This document shows positions 18,389 through 28,494 of a DNA stretch of 64,000 nt, one piece after another (the stretch's first letter is position 1; the number at the start of each line of letters is the position of its first letter). This DNA comes from Nitrosovibrio sp. Nv6 (lineage in GTDB: Bacteria > Pseudomonadota > Gammaproteobacteria > Burkholderiales > Nitrosomonadaceae): NCBI RefSeq assembly GCF_900110495.1, contig NZ_FODX01000004.1, forward strand, positions 62,001 to 126,000, read 5' to 3'. The notes below the pieces were generated by a model. The model worked only from the letters and a program-made list of their open reading frames with translations. It searched no databases and had not been told where the DNA came from. The translations under genes and the position numbers were made by a program.

Positions 18389-19753
18389 TTATCGCACCCA
18401 GACCGTTTTTATGTTAACGAATTCCCGGATGCCGTGGTACGACAACTCTCTGCCAAAACCGGAAGCCTTGGTACCTCCAAAGGGTAGACGCGGATCGGAT
18501 CTGACCATACCATTGATAAAGCTGCAACCTGCCTGAATTTTCCCTGCGAGTTTCTCCGCGTGCTCCGAATCACGGCTCCAGATGCTGGAACCAAGACCGA
18601 AACGGGTGTCGTTGGCAATGCGAATGGCCTCTTCCTCGTTGGCTGCGCGTATGACGGCAGCCACAGGACCGAATAATTCCTCATGATATGCCCTCGTTTT
18701 CGCCGTCACCCGGTCAAGCACGGATGGTGGGTAGAACGCACCTTCCCCATGCACGGGCTTGCAACCAAGAACTGGTTGCGCGCCCTGCGCAATCGAATCG
18801 GTAATCTGCTGATGCAAATCTTCCCGCAAATCAAGCCGCGCCATTGGGCCGATCTGGGTTGTTTCGTTCGTCGGGTCCCCCACTTTCAGCCCCGCCGTTT
18901 TCTTTATGAACAGAGAAACAAACTCATCAGCAATCTCCTCTACGGGAATGATGCGCTTGGCGGCGATGCAGGACTGTCCGCAGTTCTGAAACCGCGATCG
19001 CACCGCAAAATCCGCGGCGAGTTCAAGGTCCGCATCCTTCAATATGATAAAAGCGTCCGATCCACCCAGTTCAAGCACACATTTCTTCAAATGCCGGCCC
19101 GCGTGGGACGCGACCTCGCGCCCTGCCGGCTCTGAGCCGGTCAGCGTCACGGCATGGACATGATGACTGGCAATAGCTTCGGCCACATCGGACGCTTCAA
19201 TTATGAGTGCGGTAAAAAGATGGGGAGGAAAGCCCGCATCCTGGAACAATTGCTCCAGTGCAAGCGCGCATTGCGGTACATTGGACGCGTGTTTCAGAAC
19301 ACAGGCGTTACCCGCCATCAGCGCGGGAGCAGCAAAACGGATGACTTGAAAGAACGGAAAATTCCACGGCATGATACCCAGCACGACGCCGATAGGTTCA
19401 TAGGAAACGTAACTCTTGCCAGCGTCGGTCTGAACCATTTCCGGCTGCAGAAAATGCTCAGCGTGCACGGCATAATAATCGCATGTAAGCGCGCACTTTT
19501 TCGCCTCCCCACGTCCCTCGCGCACAGGTTTACCCATTTCGGCGGCCATTATTCCGGCATAGTCATTGACTCGCTCGTGCAACAGCATGGCGGCACGGTG
19601 CATGTGTTCTGCGCGCTGGGCAAATGCCGTTTGCTCCCAGACTTGCTGCGCCTCATGGGCTTGTTTCAATGCCGCCGCAAGATGATGGCTATCCCAACTG
19701 GTATAGGTTTTCAGCGTTTTGCTGGTCGCGGGGTTCAGGCTGATATGCGGCAT
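18389..19753 (-). CDS. NAD(P)-dependent succinate-semialdehyde dehydrogenase-type enzyme
   Basis: 454 residues of the aldehyde dehydrogenase superfamily. PWNFPFFQVIRFAAPALMAGN is the coenzyme-site region. LELGGSDAFI holds the general-base Glu, FQNCGQSCIAAKR the nucleophilic Cys, and EELFGPVAAV the late conserved motif. Sequence style and length match the succinate-semialdehyde dehydrogenase (Sad/GabD-like) branch, which oxidises the aldehyde to succinate. Other aldehydes are possible. It converges on gdhA. No GABA transaminase gene is nearby, so the physiological substrate is unproven. Confidence 0.88.
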   Translation of the reverse strand: MPHISLNPATSKTLKTYTSWDSHHLAAALKQAHEAQQVWEQTAFAQRAEHMHRAAMLLHERVNDYAGIMAAEMGKPVREGRGEAKKCALTCDYYAVHAEHFLQPEMVQTDAGKSYVSYEPIGVVLGIMPWNFPFFQVIRFAAPALMAGNACVLKHASNVPQCALALEQLFQDAGFPPHLFTALIIEASDVAEAIASHHVHAVTLTGSEPAGREVASHAGRHLKKCVLELGGSDAFIILKDADLELAADFAVRSRFQNCGQSCIAAKRIIPVEEIADEFVSLFIKKTAGLKVGDPTNETTQIGPMARLDLREDLHQQITDSIAQGAQPVLGCKPVHGEGAFYPPSVLDRVTAKTRAYHEELFGPVAAVIRAANEEEAIRIANDTRFGLGSSIWSRDSEHAEKLAGKIQAGCSFINGMVRSDPRLPFGGTKASGFGRELSYHGIREFVNIKTVWVR

Positions 19754-19867
19754 GATGTGCTATTCTTCATACAGAAGTGTCAAATCCGAAAGAAAGGCGC
19801 AAGGCCATTTTATAACCATGCGTTCCCACTGGATTTTCCGTTTCAACTACTTAATTTATAGCAGGTT

Positions 19868-21814
19868 ATGAAAACTTTTTTTGCGGGATTATTTTTCGCG
19901 ATCTACGCCGGAACCCTGGCAGCGGCAAGCCAGGATGACGATTTCATGGCCATGAGGCAAGCGTTCCAGGCGGGGGACTCCGCCCGCGTAGCGGCATATG
20001 CACAACGGCTGCGGGGGTACGTGCTGGAACCCTATGCAATCTATTACCAGTTGCGTCCGCAACTTGAGAATACGGATGCAAGTGAGGAAACGGTCAACGC
20101 CTTTCTCAAGCGTTATCAGGACAGTCCCTTGAGTGACCGCCTGCAAGGCGAATGGCTGAAAACACTGGGCGAGACACAGCAATGGGATTTATTTGCCGAA
20201 GCGTATCCGAATGTAATTAATAAGGATACCGAGCTTATTTGCTATTCCCTTCAACAGCGCCTCGCAGCAAACGATAACAGTGCGTTTGCCGAAGTACGTC
20301 CACTCTGGTTCAACGCACGCGACCTGCCGGAAAGCTGCACGCCGTTATTCGATGCACTGGTAACTGCCGGGGTGTTAACGGTGGAAGATGTATGGGCGCG
20401 GCTGCGTCTGGCGCTTGAAGCGGGCAGTGTGAGCGTAGCGAAACGCATCAACGAATATCTGCCTGAAAATCAGGCACTCAATGAACGCAGGTTGACCTCC
20501 GCTACGGAGAATCCTCTGCGTTATCTGGAAAAACACCGGCGCGAGATTGGAACTCGCGCCGATCGGGAAATCGCCCTTTTCGCGATACTGCGCCTGCTCC
20601 GAAGCAGCCCCGATCAAGCCTATGCCTATTGGCCCCGGATACGCGAGCAATTCAGTGAAGCCGAGCACTCATATTTCCTCGTGCAACTGGCGGACCAGGC
20701 AGCGCGCCGGCTGAATCCACGCGCATTGGGCTGGTTTATGGAAGCGGCCAGCACCAGTGCGCCCGTTGCGCTATCGGATGCGCAGCTTGGGTGGAAAACC
20801 CGCGCTGCGCTACGCGCAGGAGACTGGAATCTGGTGCTGGAAAGCATCGAAGCGATGTCTACCCCCGAACAGCAAACGGGAGTCTGGCGTTACTGGAAAG
20901 CGAGAGCCTTGAAATCAAGAGGCAAGACAACGGAAGCGAACGTTATCCTTGCTCCTCTTAGCACAGAGCATAATTTTTACGGCCAACTGGCGGAAGAGGA
21001 ACTGGGCGTAACCATCGGCACGCCGGCCGAATCGTATAAGCCCTCGAAAAAGGAGATTGCAGCAACCGAGCGGTTGCCTGGAATCAAGCGGGCGCTGGCC
21101 TTGTATCGCCTGAATCTGAGAACGGAAGCCACACGCGAATGGGTGTGGGCAATACGCGATTTCGACGACCACCGGCTGCTGGCCGCCGCTGAAGTCGCGC
21201 GGCGCCACGGAATCTACGACCGCGCCATCAATACGGCGGAAAAAACGATAAAAGATCACGATTTCAGCCTGCGTTTCCTCGCACCTCACCGCGATGCGAT
21301 GCGCGATATCCTGAAACAGCAGGAGCTCGACGAAGCATGGGTATACGGCCTGATCCGCCAGGAGAGCCGCTTTATTAGCGATGCCAGATCCAGCGCCGGT
21401 GCAATGGGCCTGATGCAACTGATGCCGGGCACGGCAAAATGGGTTTCGAAAAAGATGGGGGTTCGCAAATATCGCCCCGCCCTTGTAACCGAGGTCAACA
21501 CCAATCTAAAGCTGGGCACCTATTATCTCAAGCATGTTCTGACGTTGTCGGATAATCAGCCGCTGCTGGCTTCTGCCGGCTATAACGCCGGCCCCGGCCG
21601 CATGTCGCAATGGCGCGACGAGAAGCAGCCGCTGGAAGGGGCAATTTACGCAGAGACCATTCCTTTCAACGAGACGCGGGATTATGTAAAAAAAGTGCTG
21701 AGTAACTCAATGTATTACGCCAGGAGCTTCGGGCATCAAGTAACGGCCCTGAAAAGCCGCCTTGGCATAGTGGCATCAAGGTCGGGGGGCGAAAAATTTT
21801 CAGAGGAGAAATAA
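19868..21814 (+). CDS. Soluble lytic murein transglycosylase (Slt-type)
   Basis: 648 residues. A signal peptide covers about 1-20. A long alpha-helical superhelical U-domain occupies most of the protein (AEHSYFLVQLADQAARRL and similar). The C-terminal SLT domain has YGLIRQESRF, whose Glu is catalytic, then SSAGAMGLMQLMPGTAKW and AGYNAGPGRM. The enzyme cleaves peptidoglycan in the periplasm. The next gene starts only four bases after the stop, suggesting co-transcription. Confidence 0.95.
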   Translation: MKTFFAGLFFAIYAGTLAAASQDDDFMAMRQAFQAGDSARVAAYAQRLRGYVLEPYAIYYQLRPQLENTDASEETVNAFLKRYQDSPLSDRLQGEWLKTLGETQQWDLFAEAYPNVINKDTELICYSLQQRLAANDNSAFAEVRPLWFNARDLPESCTPLFDALVTAGVLTVEDVWARLRLALEAGSVSVAKRINEYLPENQALNERRLTSATENPLRYLEKHRREIGTRADREIALFAILRLLRSSPDQAYAYWPRIREQFSEAEHSYFLVQLADQAARRLNPRALGWFMEAASTSAPVALSDAQLGWKTRAALRAGDWNLVLESIEAMSTPEQQTGVWRYWKARALKSRGKTTEANVILAPLSTEHNFYGQLAEEELGVTIGTPAESYKPSKKEIAATERLPGIKRALALYRLNLRTEATREWVWAIRDFDDHRLLAAAEVARRHGIYDRAINTAEKTIKDHDFSLRFLAPHRDAMRDILKQQELDEAWVYGLIRQESRFISDARSSAGAMGLMQLMPGTAKWVSKKMGVRKYRPALVTEVNTNLKLGTYYLKHVLTLSDNQPLLASAGYNAGPGRMSQWRDEKQPLEGAIYAETIPFNETRDYVKKVLSNSMYYARSFGHQVTALKSRLGIVASRSGGEKFSEEK

Positions 21815-21818
21815 AGCC

Positions 21819-22760
21819 ATGAAAATCGATAATGTATGCGTTTTTGGCGGCAGCGGATTTGTTGGCGGACATCTCCTGAATCTCCTGACCAACCAGGAAA
21901 TCTTCCTGCGCGTTCCTACCCGCAATTACGAGCGCTCCAAGGGGCTTCTGGTTATTCCTACCGTGGATCTGGTGGAAGCCAATATATATGACGATGCGGA
22001 ACTTGACCGGCTGCTGATGGGCATGGATGCAGTCATCAACCTGGTTGGTGTTCTGCATGATGATTTCGCGGCGGCCCATGTTGAATTACCGCGCAAAATT
22101 GTGGCAGCATGTAAGCGCAATGGAATAACGCGCATATTGCACATGAGCGCGTTGAATGCCGGCCCCGGCCAGCCCAGCGCCTATTTGCGCTCCAAGGGAG
22201 AAGGAGAGGATATCGTGATGACATCCGGCTTGACCGCGACAGTTTTCAGGCCGTCGGTAATATTTGGCCCAGGGGATGCGTCTCTGAGTCTCTTTGCGAA
22301 ACTGGGGCGGCTGCCGGTATTGCCGCTGGCGTCGCCCGATGCAAAATTCCAGCCGGTATTTGTCGAAGACGTGGTCCGGGCATTTGCCGCAAGCCTGGAT
22401 GCAACCAGGACTTTTGGCCAGCGTTACGACTTGTGCGGCCCCAAATGCTACAGTCTGCGGCAACTGGTCGAATACGCCGCGCATGTCACAGGACATGACC
22501 CTGCCATCATCGGGCTCGGCGATGGCTTATCCCATCTGGAAGCGTTTATGATGGAGTTTCTGCCAGGCAACCTCATGAGCCGGGATAACTATCAGTCAAT
22601 GAAAGTAGACAGCGTGTGCGGTTGCGAAGCGCAGCCCAACAATCTCCCGGAAGTCTGGGGTATTCGGCCCACTGCGCTGGAAGAAGTGGCGCCCCTGTAT
22701 CTTGCGCATCAGATGCCGCGTGAGAGGTATGAGCATCTTCGCAATCGAACAGGACGTTAA
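21819..22760 (+). CDS. Complex I NDUFA9-family NAD(P)-binding protein
   Basis: 313 residues of the atypical short-chain dehydrogenase family. The N-terminal VCVFGGSGFVGGHLLNLL is the Rossmann dinucleotide site. INLVGVLHDD, HMSALNAGP and FRPSVIFGPGD follow the pattern of bacterial NDUFA9-like proteins related to the eukaryotic complex I accessory subunit. No catalytic YxxxK is obvious, as usual for this group. It is four bases downstream of slt and 29 bases upstream of cca on the same strand, so likely one transcript. Its biochemical role is not known. Confidence 0.9.
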   Translation: MKIDNVCVFGGSGFVGGHLLNLLTNQEIFLRVPTRNYERSKGLLVIPTVDLVEANIYDDAELDRLLMGMDAVINLVGVLHDDFAAAHVELPRKIVAACKRNGITRILHMSALNAGPGQPSAYLRSKGEGEDIVMTSGLTATVFRPSVIFGPGDASLSLFAKLGRLPVLPLASPDAKFQPVFVEDVVRAFAASLDATRTFGQRYDLCGPKCYSLRQLVEYAAHVTGHDPAIIGLGDGLSHLEAFMMEFLPGNLMSRDNYQSMKVDSVCGCEAQPNNLPEVWGIRPTALEEVAPLYLAHQMPRERYEHLRNRTGR

Positions 22761-22789
22761 AGATTCGAGGATTCAAGGATGTGTTCATT

Positions 22790-24022
22790 ATGAAAACCTA
22801 CCTTGTTGGCGGCTCCGTACGCGACGAGATTCTGGGTCTGCCGGTGACTGACCATGATTATGTAGTGGTGGGATCCACGCCGGATGAAATGGTACGGCTC
22901 GGCTATCGTCCGGTGGGAAAGGATTTTCCTGTGTTCCTCCACCCCAAAAGCCAGGAACAATACGCTCTGGCGCGTACCGAGCGCAAGGTCTCGCGCGGGT
23001 ATAAAGGCTTTGAGGTTTATGCCTCGCCTGACGTTACCTTGCGGGAAGACCTGGCGCGGCGCGACCTCACGATTAATTCCATCGCGAAGGATCAGGATGG
23101 CAACATTATCGATCCGTTCGACGGCGTGGCCGATCTCGAAGCAGGTCTGTTGCGTCATATCAGTCCGGCATTTACTGAAGACCCGGTGCGTGTGCTGAGA
23201 ACAGCCCGTTTTGCCGCGCGCTTCGGTTTTCACATCGCACCCGAAACCCTTGCACTGATGAGCGAAATGGTACACAACGGTGAAGTGGACGCACTGGTAC
23301 CGGAGCGCGTTTGGCAGGAGTTTGCCCGTGGATTGATGGAGCGGCGGCCTTCCCGCATGTTTTATGCACTGCGCGAGTGCAGTGCGCTCACCCGGGTCAT
23401 GCCGGAGGTGGATGCTTTGTTCGGTGTACCCCAGCCGCCACAGCATCATCCCGAAGTTGATACCGGCGTGCACGTCATGATGGTCATCGACTATGCCGCG
23501 TCTAAAGATTATTCTCTACCGGTACGGTTTGCCGCGCTTACCCACGATCTGGGCAAAGGAACGACGCCCCCGGAGGAATGGCCGCGCCATATTGGCCACG
23601 AAGCACGCAGCGTGAAACTGGTCCAGGATTTATGCGAGCGAATCAGGGTTCCTAACGACGCGCGCGATCTGGCGTTACTGGTCGCACGCTATCATGGCGA
23701 TGTGCATCGCGCGGCCGAACTGCGCCCGGCGACCATCGCCAACATGCTGCAAGGGGTGGATGCCTATCGCAAGCCGGAACGCTTCGAAGAGTTTCTGCAA
23801 GCCTGCTCCTGCGATTTCCACGGCCGGCCCGGCTACGCCGAAAGGCCTTATCCTCAGGCGGATCGGTTACGGAAGGCGTTCGGTGCGGCCAGAAGCGTGG
23901 ATGCAGGCGCAATTGCCGCTGGGTTGGCCAGCGCTGTTTCCGACCCTGCACGCTTGCCAGTCGCAATCAACGCCAGGGTGAGCGAGGCGCGTATCGCTGA
24001 AATCAGGAGCCGTCTTTCCTGA
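22790..24022 (+). CDS. cca: CCA-adding tRNA nucleotidyltransferase with HD domain
   Basis: 410 residues from ATG 22790, with AAGGA about 11 bases upstream. A GTG at 22781 is too close to that site. MKTYLVGGSVRDEILGLP and TDHDYVVVG form the nucleotidyltransferase G-loop and DxD metal site, and RRDLTINSIA follows. The C-terminal HD domain is present (LTHDLGKGTTPPEEW), as in the E. coli-type multifunctional enzyme. It adds or repairs the 3' CCA of tRNAs and may have phosphodiesterase and phosphatase activity through the HD domain. Confidence 0.97.
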   Translation: MKTYLVGGSVRDEILGLPVTDHDYVVVGSTPDEMVRLGYRPVGKDFPVFLHPKSQEQYALARTERKVSRGYKGFEVYASPDVTLREDLARRDLTINSIAKDQDGNIIDPFDGVADLEAGLLRHISPAFTEDPVRVLRTARFAARFGFHIAPETLALMSEMVHNGEVDALVPERVWQEFARGLMERRPSRMFYALRECSALTRVMPEVDALFGVPQPPQHHPEVDTGVHVMMVIDYAASKDYSLPVRFAALTHDLGKGTTPPEEWPRHIGHEARSVKLVQDLCERIRVPNDARDLALLVARYHGDVHRAAELRPATIANMLQGVDAYRKPERFEEFLQACSCDFHGRPGYAERPYPQADRLRKAFGAARSVDAGAIAAGLASAVSDPARLPVAINARVSEARIAEIRSRLS

Positions 24023-24036
24023 CCCCGTCCATCCCG

Positions 24037-24513
24037 TCAGGTATGGCAATGCCCGGCAATGCCGCGTTTTTCCAGATAACGTTGGTGATATTCCTCGGCA
24101 GGATAAAACTCGGAGGCTGGCGCGATTTCCGTCACAATGGGTTCACGCCAGCGCCCGCTTTGCTCTAATTTTTCTTTGGACGCCTTCGCTGCAGCTTCCT
24201 GCTCAGGCGTGTAGAAGAATATTGCCGAGCGGTACTGCGTACCTACGTCGGGCCCTTGTCGGTTGCGGGTGGTGGGATTGTGACAATCCCAGAAAACATC
24301 AAGTAGCGTCTCATAGTCAACCTGCGACGGATCGTATTCCACTTGTACCACTTCCGCATGACCGGTTTCGCCAGTGCATACGTCTTGATAAGTTGGGTTT
24401 TTGAGGTGTCCGCCGGAATATCCGGATATTACCTTGCTCACGCCTTTGACCGCGCGAAAGGCCGCTTCCACGCCCCAGAAACAACCTGCTCCGAAGATTG
24501 CCTTTTCCGTCAT
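24037..24513 (-). CDS. msrA: Peptide methionine sulfoxide reductase MsrA
   Basis: 158 residues from ATG 24513. An in-frame GTG three codons earlier overlaps the AAAGGG ribosome site and is less likely. [16 protein letters not shown] carries the catalytic Cys of the GCFWG motif. The C-terminus ends GIAGHCHT, with a resolving-type Cys. The enzyme reduces methionine-S-sulfoxide in damaged proteins. It converges on cca with a 14-base gap. Confidence 0.97.
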   Translation of the reverse strand: MTEKAIFGAGCFWGVEAAFRAVKGVSKVISGYSGGHLKNPTYQDVCTGETGHAEVVQVEYDPSQVDYETLLDVFWDCHNPTTRNRQGPDVGTQYRSAIFFYTPEQEAAAKASKEKLEQSGRWREPIVTEIAPASEFYPAEEYHQRYLEKRGIAGHCHT

Positions 24514-24638
24514 TGTCGTCACCCTTTTGAGGTAGTCCGGTTTAAAAATTATAATGTATACCTATGAGCACATAAGTTGGTACATGGATTGAGCCGCGCA
24601 GCGGAAAATCAACGCATTAATTGTTATTCGCGTGCCGG

Positions 24639-25388
24639 CTATCGCGGCTTGCGCGGCGCGTTCGCAAACAGCCGATCATAAAGAAAGTTCGGGAGTAATT
24701 TCAAGACCGGCGCGACGATTGCCATTTGCCAGGGAATCACGGCGAATAATGTCCTGTTCTCTACAATGCGAACGATTTTTTTGGCAACGTCTTCCGCTGT
24801 CAGAAGAAAGGGCATGCGAAAGGGATTATTCGCTGTCATTGGTGTAACGATATAGCCGGGACAAATGGTAATGACGGATATACCTTTACCATGCATTTCG
24901 ACACGCAGGCTTTCCAGATAGCTGATCGCAGCGGCCTTCGAAGCTGAGTAGGCGCCGCTGCCGGGAAGACCACGATAGCCGGCGACACTGGCGATACCAA
25001 CCAGGCTGCCCTGTCCAGCTGCCCGCATTGCGGCAGTGAATGGCTGGAAGAGGTTGATCATGCCAATGACGTTCGTCGCGAGGATATCCTCGAAAATTTC
25101 AGTATCCTCGGCATATTCCGTAAGCGTGCCCCGACTGATGCCGGCATTGGCAATGACGATATCGGGACAGCCGTGGCGATCCAAGAAATCCTGTGCAGCC
25201 GCGCGGATGGCGGGGGCGTCGCAGACATCAGCCACATAAACCGAAGCATCGGAAGGTAATTCCGCCGCAAGCGTTTCCAGCAAATCTCCGCGCCTTGCGA
25301 TCAGACCAAGCGTTGCGCCCGTCGCCGCGTAGTGTTGCGCCAATGCCCTGCCCAGCCCACTGGAGGCGCCACTAATGATGACTTTCAA
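24639..25388 (-). CDS. Short-chain dehydrogenase/reductase
   Basis: 249 residues of the classical SDR family. ISGASSGLGRALAQHYA is the cofactor-binding TGxxxGxG variant, NAGI the structural motif, and YSASKAAA the catalytic YxxxK. The C-terminus (IPWQMAIVAPVLKLLPNF) is hydrophobic and may touch the membrane. The substrate is unknown. It follows dsbA on the same strand with a 20-base gap in a argS-SPOR-dsbA-SDR series, which suggests co-transcription rather than functional linkage. Confidence 0.92.
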   Translation of the reverse strand: MKVIISGASSGLGRALAQHYAATGATLGLIARRGDLLETLAAELPSDASVYVADVCDAPAIRAAAQDFLDRHGCPDIVIANAGISRGTLTEYAEDTEIFEDILATNVIGMINLFQPFTAAMRAAGQGSLVGIASVAGYRGLPGSGAYSASKAAAISYLESLRVEMHGKGISVITICPGYIVTPMTANNPFRMPFLLTAEDVAKKIVRIVENRTLFAVIPWQMAIVAPVLKLLPNFLYDRLFANAPRKPR

Positions 25389-25408
25389 CGGCAGTGTTTT
25401 TACTGGCG

Positions 25409-26059
25409 CTATTTCTTCGTGCGCTCCTTGCGCACTTTCTCGATCAGTTCATCCAGTGTTTTAATGGTATCTTCCGGTGTGCTCCCCATTCTTCCGCTGG
25501 TCATGTATCTGCCGTCGACCACCACAGCCGGAACACCGGTAAGGCTGTAATCCTTGGACATGCGTGTCGACCGGGTTACCTGGTTCTGGACGGAGAAAGA
25601 ATTGTAGGCATCGATAAATTTCTGACGGTCTATTCCCTGCTTCGCCATCCAGTCGAACAATACCTCCTCCTTGCTTAAATCAATCTTGTCGCGATGGATG
25701 GCGTTATAAACCTTGTCATGCAGCCTGTCTGTTTCTCCAAGCGCTTCCAGCGCGTAAAAGGTTTTTGCGCCGGTAGCCCAGTTGGCGCGAAAGATAGCGG
25801 GGACATAACGAAAGCTCACGTCCTTGGGCATCTGTTTCAGCCAGGCCTTGATTCGCGGATGCAGTTCATAGCAGTGCGGGCATCCGTACCAGAAGAATTC
25901 TATGACCTCTATATTTTTCCCGCTATCCGTCGGCTGAGGGCGGGGCAGGACGATGTAATCGCTTCCTTCCACAATTTCGGCGCGAGCAGCAGAAATACCC
26001 GCCACACTTATGCCGGCAAGTAAAAGGACTACTGCCGCAAGCAAACGGAATGAATTCAT
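25409..26059 (-). CDS. dsbA: Thiol:disulfide interchange protein DsbA
   Basis: 216 residues from ATG 26059 with a CAGGAG site; an earlier in-frame start would add 22 residues unlike a signal peptide. Residues 1-27 are the signal peptide, ending near SAARA. EFFWYGCPHCYELHP has the CPHC active site of the DsbA branch and TGVPAVVVDGRY the cis-Pro loop. It forms disulfides in exported proteins. It lies between the SPOR and SDR genes and complements dsbC elsewhere in the window. Confidence 0.97.
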   Translation of the reverse strand: MNSFRLLAAVVLLLAGISVAGISAARAEIVEGSDYIVLPRPQPTDSGKNIEVIEFFWYGCPHCYELHPRIKAWLKQMPKDVSFRYVPAIFRANWATGAKTFYALEALGETDRLHDKVYNAIHRDKIDLSKEEVLFDWMAKQGIDRQKFIDAYNSFSVQNQVTRSTRMSKDYSLTGVPAVVVDGRYMTSGRMGSTPEDTIKTLDELIEKVRKERTKK

Positions 26060-26108
26060 TTTTTTCTCCTGGAGATAGATGTACATTTGTTCGCGCTGGC
26101 TGCGTTTT

Positions 26109-26711
26109 TTACCGCACCCCTTCATGCGTCTTTATGAGGCTGCTCTGGACGCCATTTTGCCGTAAGGATGCGCGGATCCGGTCGATATCGTCAATGCTGG
26201 TAAAAGGGCCCACACGTACTCTGTGCCAAATACCTTTTTCCGGCAAATCGGCAGCCTGAACGGACGCTTCCACCCCCAACATGGCAAGTCTGGCTTTCAG
26301 ATTATCCGCGTCGTCGGCATTCTGGAACGATCCTGCCTGAAGAAAATACTTATCCTGGGTGGAAGGCTGCTGTGCTGCCTGTTTAAGCTGCTGGTCCGTT
26401 ACCGGTTCCTCGGTGCCCGGCAATATTTTATAGAACTCGAAGCGCGGTTTGCCGTCGGCTTTGGCCGGCTTGGCATCGGCACCAGAGACCTGGATTCCTT
26501 TTTCAGTCTGTTTTATGGCGCCATTTGCCGCAGGGCTGTCCGCGAGTTTGTCCTGGGAAATAAATGGGCTTGGCGCCTGGTTGATATACATCCACGTTCC
26601 GATGGCGGTAAGAAGCCCCAGCGCATAGCCGATAAACAATCCCAGGAGGAGCGTGTTCCCGTTTTTACCGGGAAATGAAGAGTTGGGGTGTGTTTTATAA
26701 TCTCGGCTCAT
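26109..26711 (-). CDS. SPOR domain-containing membrane protein
   Basis: 200 residues. A short cytoplasmic N-terminus (MSRDYKTHPNSSFPGKNGN) precedes one membrane helix at about 20-42. A low-complexity periplasmic linker follows. The C-terminal SPOR domain (about 118-195) contains YFLQAGSFQNADDADNLKARL and HRVRVGPF. SPOR domains bind denuded glycan strands at division septa, so a septal role like FtsN or DedD is plausible. It lies 22 bases after argS on the same strand and before dsbA. Confidence 0.94.
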   Translation of the reverse strand: MSRDYKTHPNSSFPGKNGNTLLLGLFIGYALGLLTAIGTWMYINQAPSPFISQDKLADSPAANGAIKQTEKGIQVSGADAKPAKADGKPRFEFYKILPGTEEPVTDQQLKQAAQQPSTQDKYFLQAGSFQNADDADNLKARLAMLGVEASVQAADLPEKGIWHRVRVGPFTSIDDIDRIRASLRQNGVQSSLIKTHEGVR

Positions 26712-26733
26712 TGGAAATCTATCGATATCATAT

Positions 26734-28494
26734 TTACATTTTAACCGGTGCGCTCACACCCAGCAGACTCAATCCGTTGCTCAGCACTTGACGTATCGCG
26801 GCGACCAACCCCAGTCGGGCGAGCCTCAATGGAATCTCCGGCACGAGGAAACGGGTAGCATTATAGTAACTATGAAATTCAGCCGCCAGTTCCCTGAGAT
26901 AGAAGGCTATCAGATGAGGGGAAAGTTCCTTTGCCGCCGCTTCCACCATTTCAGGATAATCAATCAGCTTCTGCAAAAGGGATAATTCCATCGGGTTTGT
27001 AAGCGAAGACATATCCACTGTGACCAGGGCGGCAGGGTCTTCGCCCCATTGCTCCAGCACGCTGCACACTCTTGCGTGGGCATATTGTACGTAATAGACC
27101 GGGTTTTCGTTACTCTGCGACTTGGCCAGATCCAGATCAAAATCGAGATGCTGATCACTTTTGCGCAGTACGTAAAAAAAACGCGCGGCATCGTTGCCGA
27201 CCTCCTGGCGTAATTCCCGCAACGTGACAAATTCTCCGGAACGGGTGGACATGGGCGCTTTTTTACCATTGCGGTAAAGTACCGCGAACTGCACCAATGC
27301 GATTTCCAGTTTCGCGGGATCAAGCGCCAGTGCCTGCAGCGCACCCTTTACCCGCGGAATATATCCATGGTGATCGGCCCCCCATACGTCGATAACCCGC
27401 TCAAAGCCGCGCTCGAACTTGTTGAGATGATAGGCAATGTCGGAAGCAAAATAGGTGAACTGCGCGTTTTCGCGCTGTACCACGCGGTCTTTTTCGTCAC
27501 CGAAATCGGTGGAACGAAACCACTTGGCCCCGTCCTGTTGATAGAGATAATTCCCTTGTTCAAGCAATTGAACGGCATGTGCCACGCCGCCGCTGTCGAA
27601 TAGCGATTGCTCGGAAAACCATGTATCGAAAACGACGCCGAATTCCATTAAATCATTGCGGCAATCACCCAGTTGCTCGGTCAGAACAAGATTATGAATG
27701 TACGCGTAATCCTGCCCCAGCAATTTCTTGGCATTCGCAATCAATGCGTCGAGCTGCGCCTCCGTGGCTATATTGGCATCCGCTTCCGGGGGCATATCCT
27801 CGAACAGCAAATCGGGCTTATGCACGTAAAGCCCCGCATGGGCTTTGTATATCAGCCTCGCCATATCACGCACATATTCGCCCTGGTAGGCATTATCGGG
27901 AAAGCGCGACGTTACCCCATTCAGCTCCAGATAACGCAGCCAAGTGGACAGTGCCAGAATATCCATCTGCCGACCAGCATCGTTAACATAATACTCGCGT
28001 GTAACGTCATACCCGTTGGCGGCCAACACGTTGGCAAGGCTTGCGCCAAACGCAGCGCCTCGACCGTGTCCGACGTGCAGCGGCCCGGTCGGGTTGGCCG
28101 AAACGAATTCGACCTGAATCTTTTTGCCCGCGCCGGTATTGCCATGGCCGAATTTCTCACCATTCTCCAGCACGTAGCGCGGGAATTGCTGTTTGATGGA
28201 AGTCGTGAGAAACAAGTTGATAAAACCTGCACCCGCAATCTCGATTTTTTCCAGATAAGGTGAAGTGGATAGTACATTGGCGAGCAAAGCAGCGATATCG
28301 CGCGGATTCCGCCGCAGTGGCTTGGCCAATTGCATCGCCAGGTTACAGGCATAATCGCCGTGGCTTGCCTGCCTGGGGCGGGCGAACTCTATATTTATGC
28401 CCGCATCCAGTGGCCCCATTTCACTCAGGGTCTGGCGCAGAAGCTCGGTAAAGTGGGATTTGAAGTTAGGCTGTACTGGCGGAATCATGGCCAT
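26734..28494 (-). CDS. argS: Arginyl-tRNA synthetase
   Basis: 586 residues, full length. An N-terminal Add1 domain comes first. NPTGPLHVGHGRGAAFG is the class I HIGH site. The KMSKS region appears as KKAPMSTRSGEFVTL, the variant found in many ArgRS enzymes. A C-terminal helical anticodon-binding domain ends LLGVSAPVKM. It charges tRNA-Arg. Start is ATG 28494 or ATG 28488; no strong ribosome site distinguishes them. It heads the minus-strand argS-SPOR-dsbA-SDR series. Confidence 0.97.
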   Translation of the reverse strand: MAMIPPVQPNFKSHFTELLRQTLSEMGPLDAGINIEFARPRQASHGDYACNLAMQLAKPLRRNPRDIAALLANVLSTSPYLEKIEIAGAGFINLFLTTSIKQQFPRYVLENGEKFGHGNTGAGKKIQVEFVSANPTGPLHVGHGRGAAFGASLANVLAANGYDVTREYYVNDAGRQMDILALSTWLRYLELNGVTSRFPDNAYQGEYVRDMARLIYKAHAGLYVHKPDLLFEDMPPEADANIATEAQLDALIANAKKLLGQDYAYIHNLVLTEQLGDCRNDLMEFGVVFDTWFSEQSLFDSGGVAHAVQLLEQGNYLYQQDGAKWFRSTDFGDEKDRVVQRENAQFTYFASDIAYHLNKFERGFERVIDVWGADHHGYIPRVKGALQALALDPAKLEIALVQFAVLYRNGKKAPMSTRSGEFVTLRELRQEVGNDAARFFYVLRKSDQHLDFDLDLAKSQSNENPVYYVQYAHARVCSVLEQWGEDPAALVTVDMSSLTNPMELSLLQKLIDYPEMVEAAAKELSPHLIAFYLRELAAEFHSYYNATRFLVPEIPLRLARLGLVAAIRQVLSNGLSLLGVSAPVKM